Position numbers and translations under genes: made by a program
Source: Hesseltinella vesiculosa
Lineage: Eukaryota > Mucoromycota > Mucoromycetes > Mucorales > Cunninghamellaceae
DNA length: 64,000 bases
Direction: 5' to 3'
NCBI GenBank assembly: GCA_002104935.1
Contig: MCGT01000008.1
Location: 186,001-250,000, forward strand
Part shown: positions 1 to 9,717 of the stretch, in pieces
How the letters are laid out: each line of letters begins with the position of its first letter
Numbering within the stretch: position 1 is the first letter of the stretch
The notes under the pieces: model-generated
The model's input: only the letters and a program-made list of their open reading frames with translations
The model's database searches: none
Told to the model about the DNA's origin: nothing

Positions 1-208
1 CATAAGGGCCATCATCGCTGACGAAAAAGAAAAATAGGATGAGATTTTTATCATCCTCCCACCCCAGGGCTTACAAGGTCAAGGCAAACTGATTAGGAGA
101 GGTACAGGACGTCAGCAAACCGCTGCGCACTCCACGTTTGACAAGAGGAAGGGCCATGACAGAAGCACATTGAATCAGGCCAGCAACAAGAAAAGAAGTC
201 AACACCAT
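1..208 (-). CDS. Secreted chitin (polysaccharide) deacetylase, 5' end only, cut by the left edge
   Basis: Two exons are visible on the minus strand: 75-208, and 1-17 continuing off the window. The start at 208 opens a signal peptide (MVLTSFLVAGLIQCASVMA), followed by LPLVKR, which resembles a Kex2-type processing site. The intron runs from GTAAGC (at 74) to a CAG acceptor (at 18). Splicing joins the frame into NQFALTFDDGPY, the first metal-binding motif (TFDDGP) of the NodB / carbohydrate esterase family 4 domain. Chitin deacetylases of this family act in the wall or outside the cell and convert chitin to chitosan, a major wall polymer in Mucoromycota. Only about 50 residues are present, so the catalytic core cannot be checked. 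NodB relatives acting on other N-acetylated glycans remain possible. Confidence 0.8.
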
Positions 209-1081
209 TGCGAATAAATTAAAAATCAAAAAAAAAGGTTTGTAGACGAAGACAAGATGAAGAAGAAAAAAAAAAAAGGCACAACACCAACTGTTATATA
301 TGTGTCGGGCTCAGAAAATGAATTTCTCCTCGCTGAACCCAACACCGAAAAAAAAATAAAAACCTTTGCCTCCTTACAAGCTTCGCTATTATTTTTTCAA
401 AGTTTCTTGCTTAAAATAACTGGTCCGAGGTAGCTTGCTGATCATGCAAGTGTTTGTGTTACCATGGCAACGCGATTCAAGGATGATCATGCAGGAGTGC
501 GTTTTTGCATGGATGCTCTGGCATGGCCCTTTGGACCCAGAATGTTTTTATTTCTTTCATTGCCGTTCAATACTCATTTTCAATTGCATCATGTCATAAC
601 ACAGTTGCAGGTACTATCCGTTTTTTATTTTATTTTTCCATCTTGCATAAAGCCTCAATTAAACGATTCATTCAAATTTTTTCAATGGGGCGCTTTCTCC
701 CTTCTCAAAACTCCGACAGCGGGGTGTTATTGGAGCCACGGTTGCCAAGGAGGCAATTCTGATGCACGCTTGGTTGTGGTTTTTTTTAAATACACGCCGT
801 TCATAAAATGAATGAATAGTAAAGGAGACAACGACATCTCGAGCTCACTGACTCTGAAAATAGAAGAAAAGGGTAAGAAGGGGCTTCAAGGGGGGAGCAG
901 ATAAAGTGACAAAAAAGGACAGAAACACGTCTCCTATTTTTATTATTATTTTTACATTGATTACATCGCTCCAAACTGACGACGGGAATTCCGGTGGCGT
1001 TTTTACAAGATTTTTTTTTTTTATCCAGGCAGAAGTGTATGTGCGTGTGTGTGTGCGGCAGGTACTGCGCGATTTTTTTTT
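209..1081. other. Intergenic stretch between chitin deacetylase start and hexokinase-like stop
   Basis: This contains the promoter of the leftward chitin deacetylase gene and the 3' flank of the hexokinase-like gene. A/T homopolymers and a TATATAT stretch at about 295-301 lie within 100 bases of the deacetylase start. Short open frames here have no recognisable motif. No RNA gene or repeat was seen. Confidence 0.5.
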
Positions 1082-2971
1082 TTATGCAAAATCTGGCAGT
1101 GAGAGCATGGCCACAATAGATGCACCAATGATGCGTGAGTACTGCACAAGTCCAACAGATAGTCGAGCAGCCACTTGTTCATCAATCAATGATCGCACAG
1201 TGGTACAAACACGAGGATGGAAATCTGGGTAATCTTCATAGACATCACCACTGATGGCTAAATCAAGAAAAGCAACCTCCTGAGATCATCGTGTTCTCTT
1301 ATTTCATGACAAAAAGGGTATCTGAGACTTACCGATGGCAAATTCTTCATTACTTGTCACAATGTTTTCACTTATCATATACGTGACAACGCTGGCAACA
1401 CTTGCGCCCAGCAGAGCTGCGGCCCGGTTGCCTACCCACGAACAAACCTGTTTTTTTTTTAAAAAAAAAAAAATTGAAGCTTCTCAAACCTGAATCTAAA
1501 AAATTCACCAACCTCCTGGCAATAATTTTTTTCATTTTCTCCAAGCGCCTCCTTGGTTTACCTTTTTTGTCACAAACCGGTCGGCCAAGGTGGTTGTTTC
1601 CACATGGCACATTTCTTCCAAGATGACACGGATGTCTTCCAATTGGTCGGACTGGTCAGCCTCAATCACGTACATGTAGGACGTGTCAAAGCGATAAGGC
1701 AGATCTAGGAGACAAGGTTCGTCCAAGTCGGCGTCGGCGCCGTTTCCTGCTGTCGCAGCTTTGCTTGGCTGGGTCATGGAGAAGGACAGCACGTTTTTTT
1801 CACAAAGATGCATGAGGATCAATCTCACCAATTCGCCAAGATACATGCCGGTCGTCATCTTTTCAAACAGATGTATGCCCTGGTTGTTCGAGACTTCGTC
1901 CAAGTGAGTATCGAACTGGTTGATGGGCAGGTGTTTGGCGCCAGCGCTGCACCATTCGGTGTTGATGATCATTTGCGTAGCATCGTCGGAATCGTCGGAA
2001 TTCAAGCTCTTGATGTTGGCCACCCTGTCATAATAGCTGCAGTTGGTGCCAGCGCCATGAACAATGCCTATCCTTGTGGTTGGATGCTGATATGCATGAG
2101 CCAATAATGTGCAAACGGTGTCTGCAAGGTAAAAAAAAAAAAAAGAAGGTTGGTGGGTCATTCTTGAGGATTCTTCTTTTACCGTTGGCCACGGCAACAA
2201 TCTTGAGTCCCATCCCTCTTTCCTTGAATGGAAACAAGTCCACCAAATCACGTCCAATGGCATTGGTAAATCCAAAACCTGAATTTCGAGCCCAAAAAAA
2301 AAACGGGTGTGAGTCTTAGTGTTTCCCAATTTTCCCGTCGATTCCCAAGGCACCAGCATTTTTATTTTCCCAGCGAAAGCTTACGTTTCAGCTCATTTAC
2401 CATGTTCCAATCCACAAATGATGCCTTGATTCAACGAGTCCTGCTTGATAGCAAAACCTACACTGATGCACATTGCCAATGATTCGTCCAAAGGAATGCC
2501 CACGCGTTGCAAAAAATCCACAATGCAGTCGGTGACATAATTGATCAAGACCATGACATCGGTGCCTGTGGTGTAGTCGTCGGGGATCTTGTACTGGTAC
2601 TGGTTGATGGCTAACTTGCCTTTTTTGCCCTTCAGTATGACCTGGCACACGTAGATGTCTACGCCACTGATCTCCAATGCCAGGTACGTACCTTGCTCGT
2701 ATCCGGTGGGGTGCCCTGAAAAAAAAAAAAAGTCAGCGGCCTCGGCGGTTTTTTTTTTTTTTTCATTTGGTGCCTGGACCCTGTTTCAATTTTGTTTGGT
2801 TTTACCAGTGACAAAGGAAGGTAACATCTTCATATCAGTAGATCCAGTCAAAGAAAGACCAGCTTTCATTTCCTCGGTGAACCCTTTGATTATCTGCTCC
2901 AGATGATCGGTTGTGGCGGTGAACTGGGCTTCCACTTGGGCCAGGATTGCGTTTTGTTCAATAGTCAGCAT
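1082..2971 (-). CDS. Hexokinase-like protein with degenerate active site, 475 aa
   Basis: Six exons join in frame: 2806-2971, 2401-2715, 2183-2278, 1562-2121, 1333-1447 and 1082-1257. The length (475 aa) is normal for a fungal hexokinase, and collinear landmarks run through the whole protein: KMLPSFVTG, then AVANDTVCTLLAHAY with the catalytic-type Asp, INTEW, LFEKMTTGMYLGELVRLIL, RAAALLGA and YPDF. The nucleotide and sugar motifs are eroded. The LDLGGTN-type loop reads LALEISGVD, the FSFP-type segment reads ISVGFAIKQ, the GTGCN loop reads GAGTN, and the final GSGxGAA-type segment reads YSRIIGAS. Splice sites are intact and there is no stop, so it looks like a retained gene rather than a pseudogene. 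Hexokinase-like regulators without kinase activity are known in fungi (for example xprF-type proteins). A similar non-catalytic role here is inference. Confidence 0.8.
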
Positions 2972-3541
2972 GTGGAATTGAAAAGAAAGGAGAAAAAAAT
3001 GGGATTCCAGAAGTGCTTTTACTATATGCATTCACCTAATAGATCAAAATTGCCATTTTTATTTCATGCGTTGAATATTAGGACGTCTTGGCGGGTGGAA
3101 AATAAACCACCGTTCCCTTGCGGTAAAAATAAAATAGAGTTGAAGTGCCACCAACCACCTTGATGAAACAAGGTCATCATGACACATTGGCAAATTCCCA
3201 ATGGTAACGGCGATCCATAGTCGGTAGCCACTCTTTTTCATAGGGCAGGCGAGCAGAAGAAAAAAAAAACGTCCCCAACAGACAACCATGTGGATGGTAG
3301 CGTTGATATGGGAGAGCAGGGAGACGTCGGCTGACACTTTTCCACTAGCACATGTACACGCTTCAACATTAGATTTTCCATTTTGAGCATTAAAGTTATC
3401 TCTTGTGGTCCTACCCACATCTACTGTTTCTCATTTCTCACACCTTCTGGGTCTTGAGAGAAGAGTCAAGATTCTTCGGTGCAGCTGCCCAGGATCGGTA
3501 AAGGAGACGAAGGAAGGATGAGGAAAGACTTTAGTTTTGGT
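2972..3541. other. Intergenic stretch, nothing recognised
   Basis: Upstream flank of the hexokinase-like gene and downstream flank of the CLASRP-like gene. Short frames here give no family motif. Confidence 0.5.
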
Positions 3542-5660
3542 CTATCGATGGTACGCCCGGCTATGTCTTTGGGAGGAAGATCTATGAGGGGATGGGGATC
3601 GCCGACGATTGCTATGATGGCGATGATGATGGCGTGAGGACGAAGAAGACGGCGGCGACCGAGAACGACGACGACCAGGTGAACGGGATCGGCGGGGCGA
3701 GCGAGAGCGGCGTCGGGTTTGAAGATGTCTTCCAGATGAAGAAGTTGAAGAAGAAGTCGTAGGCTGGTTGCCTGTCGGTGAAGGAGATCGCGATGACGAT
3801 GGGGACCGGTAACGGGGCCGTTCAGGAATGGGCGGTCGTGGCCGAGACGAAGCAGCGCTGAGGCTGGACAGTGCAGGTGCAACCTTGTCCTTGGCATGTA
3901 GCTTTGCGTAGGCCTCCAAGTTGTTTATGTGCCGTTCTTGTTCTTTTCTTGCCTTGTCCACTTCATCTGATTGGACTGCACCATTGTTCATAGGGGGGAA
4001 CGTGAGAGGTTAGACACAATCTTCAAAGGCAAGCCGCCTGAGCTCTGCTTACTTGATTTTTCCAAACTGGCTCTCATCTTGAGCTTTAATTTTTCCATGG
4101 GTGTCAATTTTTTGGTTTGTGGAGGTGGAGCAACGGTCGGCTTTTTTGAAGGCTTGGGCATCATTCTAGGTTGTAACCATGGAAGAAGAAAAAATGAATG
4201 AGTCCGTGCGCTCTCTTCTTTGGTTTTCCAGCTGCCTATTTCCAAAATGCCATACTCTTTGGATAGGTCTCCTTGATCAGGGTCAGCGTCGCCAGTAGAG
4301 GAACCGAATTCGATAAGGATAGCATCGTCATTCTGGGCGTTCTGATCGACCGAGTCAGAGTCGTCACTGGAGCTGTCGGAGTCACTGCCAGACATATAGG
4401 CATCGTAGGTTGGGCTTGATCGGCGCCGACGTCGTCGATCATCGTCCGTGGCATCATGCTGTGAGCGCCGTGCTCTCTTTTTACGCTTGTTTTTGGTTTT
4501 CTCAGGAACCTTGAAAAGCAAGAGAGGTTAAAACCCGATCCTTTTCGCTGTCTATCAGTTCTGTGCCTGGTGTCTCACCTTGTGCTTCATTTTCAGATCT
4601 TCTAGTTCACGATCACGTTCCCTTTTGGCGCGAACCAGCTGTCGAAAGTAGTTGCGGATGCCGTATTTGATGCCCATCTCTTTCAATACAGCACGCTCTT
4701 TGTCATTCAGTTCGTGGATGTGCGTCAGCAGGTCGGTTTCTTGCAACAGCGATGGGGGCTCCAAGTCCTGGGTTTCTGCTTTTTCCGTTCCATAATCATA
4801 CCCAAAGCCTTTTTTTTTGCTGGTGCCACTAAGTCCATGCGTCAAGCAGGGTCAGCATGCCAACCTCCTCTTTTTTTTTTTTTTTTTTTTTTTTACCGAG
4901 ACGGCTGGGCCATGGCGAGCAAGGCTTTGTGACGATCCAGAAGCTTTGTCCACTCTTCATCAATGGTGGCGAGTCGTTCCTTTGGGGTCACTAGTGAAAG
5001 TAAAAGGTGGCAGGGATGAATACCTTTATAAGTCAGAGGCAATGCGTTTTCTTACAATCCAACCGGTCGGCCTCGATCAAATCCTTGTATCGTTCAAAGT
5101 TGAGTTCTTCGTGGTCCTCTGGTTCAATGTCCTTCAACTCGGTGCATCGCCCGCTTTGGATAGGAGGAATTTCGTCAAGCAAGGCACGGCCGTCAAATCT
5201 GAGAAGGACGAGGTGAGAGCTGGGTCATTGAAATCACTAAATAGTTTACCTGTCGATCTTAATGCTGGGGTCACCTGGCCATGGCATACTAGTTGGAAAA
5301 ACGAGAGAGATGTCAGGCAAAAAAGCATTCAACAGCATGAACATACAGGTTTTTTGAATTCTCGTGGTAATAGTATTGTTCAGCGTTGGGATATAGTTTG
5401 AGATTAGATCCAACGACTCGTAGCAATTGTTTAGGATCGCCAAGCTACCCAATAAATAAAAAGAGAGAGAGCGTTTGTGAATGGCGTTTGATGTAAGAGT
5501 GTACCTTTGATTCATAATAGGCTTTGCGTCTTTCCGCGCGACGTTTGTGGTCCAGCATGATCTCCCTGACCTAGTAGAGATCGTTAGAAGAATGAGCAGG
5601 CTGATTCTGTAGTGTCGTGATGCTAACCTTTTTCTCATTGGCCTTTGCTTCTTGCCACAT
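3542..5660 (-). CDS. CLASRP/SFRS16-like SR-related splicing regulator (SWAP N-terminal domain), 537 aa
   Basis: Nine exons join in frame: 5628-5660, 5505-5570, 5347-5444, 5250-5288, 5056-5198, 4897-4990, 4579-4828, 4053-4509 and 3542-3975. The N-terminus MWQEAKANEKK followed by KRRAERRKAYYE, and later MPWPGDPSIKIDRFDGRALLDEIP and NFERYKDLI, match the suppressor-of-white-apricot N-terminal (DRY_EERY) domain of CLK4-associating SR proteins. The middle has KKGFGYDYGTE, a basic segment and SSPTYDAYMSGS, also shared with that family. The last exon is an SR/RS-rich tail (RRRSRSPRRSRSP). These are nuclear proteins linked to CLK kinases and alternative splicing. A 90-base in-frame segment (4166-4255, GTATGG...CTAG) could be removed as an extra intron, giving 507 aa. 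Confidence 0.85.
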
Positions 5661-5937
5661 GATGCCGTCAAGGAATTAGAAACGAAAGGAAAAAAGAGTA
5701 AAAAAGAAAGAGAGCTTGGAGATTTTCATTTTCTAGTCCCGCTAGTGACTGGGTGAGGTGATGACCGTATTTTTGCATGAATGATGATGATATTTTTATT
5801 GGGATTTGTTTATGTGTAAGAGAGGCCAAGCATATGGGATATCCGAAATGGTATTGTTGTTGTTATTCTTTCCCAAAGGGAATAAGAGGGAATCATTTGA
5901 AAAGAAAAAGGGACTCTTGAAACAGGAGAGGCAGTCA

Positions 5938-6532
5938 TCACCTCACCTCAGCCAGCATTGTCTTTTCCAAAAAGTACTTTCCTTCTTTATACCTCTGCCG
6001 TTCGTCACAAGTTTTGATCTAAAAAAAAAAAATCACATGTTAGTTTAACATCTTTGATGCTTGGGCTACTTACATATTTGCATCCAAGGAGCAAGAAACA
6101 CCGAGAGCAGCAAATGGCAACAACGGTGTGGGTTCCCGACGACATTTTCCTATGTAAAAAAAAGGTTTCATTGGTCAATAAGGTTCGAGTGTTTAAAGTT
6201 TTTGATCATGCCCTCACCTTAATTCGTGGTGGTCATTTTCTATGACGTTGATGCTAGAAACAAGGACGAAAAAGGGGTCAATCAGGGCCTAGGACGGCAA
6301 TGTTGGGAGGTAGATTACACCCTCTGAAATAGGTAAGCAGGTCCGCGTTGATTTGAAAACTCCTGCGTAGAAAGAAAAGAAAGAGGGCCGAAGGCTCAGC
6401 AACAAATTGGACATTCAAAGATGTAGGCTGTACCTTGCAAACAATCTTCTCGCTCGTTGCCAAGTGAGAATGGCAATTGGAACATCCGAAAATGGTCGTC
6501 CCTTCCAAAAAATCAGGGTATTTCAATCCCAT
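5938..6532 (-). CDS. MOH1: Yippee/Moh1 family zinc-binding protein, 111 aa
   Basis: Five exons: 6434-6532, 6319-6362, 6218-6253, 6074-6149 and 5938-6018. The spliced protein has the Yippee fold landmarks: a first Cys pair in FGCSNCHSHLA, then GPAYLFQRVINV, then HTVVAICCSRC with the second Cys pair, GCKY, and RYKEGKYFLEK near the end. Its start MGLKY resembles yeast Moh1. An in-frame ATG 33 bases upstream (6565) would add 11 residues, but the MGLKY start fits the family better. Yippee proteins are small conserved zinc-binding proteins. Moh1 is linked to stationary-phase survival, and Moh1/YPEL5-type proteins associate with GID/CTLH ubiquitin ligases. The second exon donor was chosen as GTAATC because the alternative one two bases earlier breaks the frame. 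Confidence 0.88.
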
Positions 6533-6666
6533 GTGGGAAGGCGAAGAGTATAAAAATGCGTTCAATGAAAAAACAATGAGAAGAAAAAGAGAAAAAGTGA
6601 ATGCAGAAAAAAAGGTTAAAATACAGCAGATGCGGATTTTTTTTATATGTCAAAAGAACAAGCTTT

Positions 6667-7494
6667 TTATTTTATGTTTTCCGACAATGCGTCAGGCACT
6701 ATGCCACCATCCGTCCACGTGCTCAAGATTCCATCCAATCGTCGCAGGTCCTGCGGCCGAGACAAGCGATGGTCACCATCAGCGACCAGATCAAGATCAA
6801 TTGCGTAGTTGGTCACTTGAGCAAGTGTCTTGAGCTTTGCCAGCCAGGGTGTCACCAGCCGCAAAGGCACATCGTGATCCTTTGCCCCGTGGATCCAACG
6901 GATATTGTAATGGATCTCCTGCAACTGGTCCAAAAAGTGTGACTGGTCCCCGTGGAGCGTGTTGTCGACGAAGGAGATCGGGATTTTGTAGTAGCCTTCG
7001 GCAGCATACGTCGACGGTCGGTACCAATAGCCATCTCGGACCACTGCCCCAGGTGCTTGGATTTCTTGCTGCCAGCGGTCCATCACCTGCATAGCCCCAC
7101 CCAGGCCCACCATGCCAAACACTCGGTGCCCTGGACTTTCCCGCAGCTGGCTGGCCACCGCCGCGCCCAGCAACATGCCCATGCTGGCGCATACAAGCAC
7201 AAGACGCTGGTCGGTCTTGATTTGAGTCGTGATGATTTCCAAGCCTTCCTGAACCCAGGCTTGTACACTGCTGTTGTCTTCATCTGGATGATCCCAAGCC
7301 AAAAAGCCCATCTTGTGCTGCACAGCCCATTCGTACACGTGCATGCTCTTTTGCGATTGTTGAAACGTCGAGCGGAAGCCAGGGATAAAACACAATGTCC
7401 AAGGTTTTGCAGGCGTAGGGGGCGTGTAATGGTAAAAAGGGATCTTTCCTCTATGCAGTCTACATTGCTGCTGTAGCGAATTGCTCATGGGCAA
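6667..7494 (-). CDS. ABHD10-like alpha/beta hydrolase, 275 aa, single exon
   Basis: An uninterrupted frame encodes an alpha/beta hydrolase. FIPGF at about residues 36-40 provides the oxyanion region. The nucleophile elbow is CASMG with Ser104. The acid is in HGAKDHDVP (Asp206 or Asp208), and the histidine is in ADGDHRLS (His242). The HGxxDxxVP and GDHR segments are typical of ABHD10, a mitochondrial acyl-protein and acyl-glucuronide thioesterase/esterase in animals. No clear presequence is visible, so location is open. A second ATG two codons later (MSNSL) is an equally good start. The gene is divergent from the small gene at 7586 with only about 90 bases between the start codons. Confidence 0.8.
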   Translation of the reverse strand: MPMSNSLQQQCRLHRGKIPFYHYTPPTPAKPWTLCFIPGFRSTFQQSQKSMHVYEWAVQHKMGFLAWDHPDEDNSSVQAWVQEGLEIITTQIKTDQRLVLVCASMGMLLGAAVASQLRESPGHRVFGMVGLGGAMQVMDRWQQEIQAPGAVVRDGYWYRPSTYAAEGYYKIPISFVDNTLHGDQSHFLDQLQEIHYNIRWIHGAKDHDVPLRLVTPWLAKLKTLAQVTNYAIDLDLVADGDHRLSRPQDLRRLDGILSTWTDGGIVPDALSENIK

Positions 7495-7585
7495 GTTGGC
7501 AAAAAAAATAAAATAAAGTAAAAAAGAGCAGCCGTTGCTTTTTTATTTTCATTTTTTCTTCCCCTCTCAAAAACCTACCTGCCAA
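7495..7585. promoter_or_regulatory. Probable shared bidirectional promoter
   Basis: Only 91 bases separate the start codons of the leftward ABHD10-like gene and a rightward small gene. The stretch is T- and C-rich on the plus strand. No TATA box is evident. Confidence 0.4.
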
Positions 7586-8027
7586 ATGGAGCCTCCATCG
7601 TCTACTTCTCAGTCAAGCCTTCGACTTGATAACCAAGTCCAGCGAAAAAAACGATACGCAGCCAATGTTCTCCAGCGTTATTCCTTTCAGGCGCTCTACT
7701 CCATTCAACATCAACAGGTAAGGAGCACCTCCCGGCTCTCGATTTTCGCTCACTCCATTTGCATCTTCAAGAGTCTCGCCAAAACTCGTTTAGATATGAT
7801 GAGGTAACCCGCCTGAATTAGGAGTGCCGTTGTGCACCTTATCCTTTAACCTCATCTCTCTTTATCTTTAGAACCATGACCAATCTCTCAAAGCCAGTCG
7901 AAGAAAAATCACGTACCCGCCAAACCAGCCTGCCCAGGATCGAGCGCAGCAACCAATAGCACTCTATTTTTTTTTTTTTTTTTTTTTTGCATATTTGAGG
8001 ATGGATCTATCCACTGGTGCACCGTAG
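7586..8027 (+). CDS. Hypothetical small basic protein, about 105 aa, uncertain model
   Basis: An ATG at 7586 opens a 44-codon exon (MEPPSSTSQSSLRLDNQVQR...) ending in CAACAG before a clean GTAAGG donor. In-frame continuation uses exon 7774-7803 (acceptor AAGAG) and exon 7872-8027 (acceptor CTTTAG). The last exon reads KASRRKITYPPNQPAQD and then runs through a 21-base T tract (seven Phe) to a stop, so the 3' end may be wrong. The N-terminal half is Ser, Gln and Arg rich. No family was recognised. The good donor and the divergent promoter support a real transcript; the protein end is doubtful. Confidence 0.35.
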
Positions 8028-8911
8028 CTGTGGGAAGCCAGGATGGATAAGGTAACCAGCGAAGCTTTGGAGGTCTTTGGATCTTTTCTGGTGGGGAACA
8101 AAGCAAGCAGCTCACGGTTTTTTTTTATACGATTCATGTTGATGCGATAACAAGAAAACAGCACTATATATAGCTTATGGTGCTTAGCAGCTTTGCTGAA
8201 GCAACAGCCAATTGTCATTTCTGGTTCACACACTCAACCTTCCTTTGGCGGCTGTTTTACTATGAAATTCAAAATCATAAATGCCCTAGAAAGTAAAATC
8301 AAGGAGCCAATCATTTCCAGCTCTCTCTGCTGTCTGATGAGTTCTGATGAGTTGCGTTCACTTCTCGTCTTGCTGAACTGGCACGCAAAGTTTTTTTTTT
8401 TTTTTTTTTTTTGGGGGGGGGGGGGAAATGATTCAGATCGCCTGGGAGTCACCCTGGGGAAAATGGCGGATAATTCATTTTTTTGGCGGGGGATTTGGAC
8501 GTGTCAAAACGAAACGGATCAAAAGTTGACTGGGCGACCTTCACCAATCGATCTGATTTTATCAGCACCATCACCACTCACGCATTTGAGCGACATTCCA
8601 CACCCATCCGATCGCGCAAAGGCGCTGTGTAGCGTTGCTTTTTCTTATTTTAAAAACGAAGAAGAATTTGGTTGGCCATATTCAGCCTCCGCACACTTTC
8701 TTGGATTCCTAGTTGGTGCTCCCCTGTAAAGGTTGTTTCTCGCGGCGACATGATGGTCATCAACGCCGTAAATGGCTGAGCTCTCGCCTAGAATCCGGGT
8801 GGGACGTGTCCATCGGAGAGACGTAAAGATTCATGTAGCCTTGTTTCCGTATATTTTCATCGATTTATTGGGGGTGGATATGGATATGTACAAGGGGGAG
8901 GGAGGGAGAGT
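8028..8911. other. Intergenic stretch holding a diverged foldback-arm copy
   Basis: It contains a T-tract/G-tract junction near 8391-8425, then the dispersed repeat copy listed separately. No gene was recognised. Confidence 0.5.
8425..8712 (+). repeat. Diverged single copy of the foldback-element arm
   Basis: This stretch matches the left arm of the foldback element at 24.0-25.0 kb through several blocks in the same order: AAAATGG, GTGTCAAAACGAAACGGATC, AAAAGTTG, CTGGGCGAC, CATTCCACA and CATATTCAG. Many substitutions separate them, so this is an old copy. It is a solo arm in plus orientation with no partner nearby. Confidence 0.75.
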
Positions 8912-9301
8912 TTAATAGAAGAAGCCGAGGATCTTACCACCCAAATGTCTATGACGGGCAGCTTCGTGATCCATGATACCAGCAGAGGTGGTCAACACCA
9001 AGTAACCAAATTGACGGGAGGGGAGCAAGTTGGCGGTCCACTTTTCAAGATCAGCAATCTTGATGTTGAAGCGGGGAGAGATGACGCCACATTTGTTCAA
9101 GCGGCCGTTCAATTGAATGACGATCTTGCCGGAGCGATGGTCATCGATTTCTTCGAATTCACCAATGTAGCCATGCTTTTGCATCACGGACAAGAACTTG
9201 ACAATGACTTTGGAGGAAGGACGGATCAACACTTGACGCTTACCGCGACGTTCAGCGTTGTTGATGTTGTTCAAACAGTCATTCAAAACGGAAACACGCA
9301 T
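8912..9301 (-). CDS. RPS22: Cytosolic 40S ribosomal protein uS8 (RPS22/S15a), 129 aa
   Basis: A single coding exon starts [21 protein letters not shown]. It contains the highly conserved blocks [71 protein letters not shown] and GGKILGFFY. Length is within one residue of the usual 130. uS8 binds 18S rRNA helix 21 in the small subunit body. A CTTGTAG acceptor ends one base before the ATG (the base at 9302), so the coding exon is preceded by an untranslated exon and a 212-base 5'UTR intron, described separately. Upstream, and divergent, is Pescadillo, another ribosome biogenesis gene. Confidence 0.97.
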   Translation of the reverse strand: MRVSVLNDCLNNINNAERRGKRQVLIRPSSKVIVKFLSVMQKHGYIGEFEEIDDHRSGKIVIQLNGRLNKCGVISPRFNIKIADLEKWTANLLPSRQFGYLVLTTSAGIMDHEAARHRHLGGKILGFFY

Positions 9302-9302
9302 T

Positions 9303-9514
9303 CTACAAGACAAGAGTTGGTCAGACAAGGATGGAACAGCCACTTAAATGAGTGTCTGCATGAGACCATGCAGATTCATAAAAGTTATTATTATCAAGGC
9401 TGTTCCGGCGCCGTAAGCAAGTGAGTCTATTGAAGCAATAGACTTTTGCAAAGGGCAAGAGCAACAAGGGATGGGCGGGGATGGATGGGGGATGGATAGG
9501 GTAGGAAAACTTAC
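9303..9514 (-). other. 5'UTR intron of uS8 gene with strong RNA hairpins
   Basis: Donor GTAAGT at 9514 and acceptor CTTGTAG at 9303 bound a 212-base intron, two to four times the length of most introns here. On the transcript it contains GTCTATTG-CTT-CAATAGAC (9443-9425), a perfect 8-bp hairpin. It also contains a nested structure (9406-9333) closed by GGAACAGCC/GGCTGTTCC with inner helices ACTT/AAGT, ATGA/TCAT and TCTGCATG/CATGCAGA. The yeast RPS22B 5'UTR intron is known to carry a snoRNA and an RNase III hairpin. This intron could play a similar role, but no snoRNA boxes are clear. Confidence 0.7.
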
Positions 9515-9717
9515 ATGGATGGATGGATATGGGAAAGGGAAAGTAAAGAAGAAGAAGAAAAGGAAGAAAAAAAGAGCAGCAAGCAAAATAGTCCAGCAAT
9601 AAGCCACAAGAGCTGGGATTCCCATACGCTGTGCAAAATAAGCCTTTTTTTTTTTTTTTTTTTTTTTCACCTGCTCTTTTCCTCAGCTCTTTTTTTTTTT
9701 TTTCACTCTCTTTAATC
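9515..9717. promoter_or_regulatory. Shared promoter region of uS8 (leftward) and Pescadillo (rightward)
   Basis: The untranslated first exon of uS8 and the promoter and leader of Pescadillo lie head to head in about 200 bases. T tracts of 12 or more bases and pyrimidine-rich leader sequence precede the Pescadillo ATG. Both products act in ribosome production, so a shared control region is plausible. Confidence 0.5.

Noticed and set aside
464..811. Open frame of 115 codons near the left edge
   Set aside because: Aromatic- and Phe-rich product from T tracts, no motif, no splice context; it lies in the chitin deacetylase promoter side.
6797..7476. Plus-strand 174-codon frame and other frames overlapping the ABHD10-like gene
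   Set aside because: The minus-strand frame carries a complete catalytic triad; these overlap it and have no motif.
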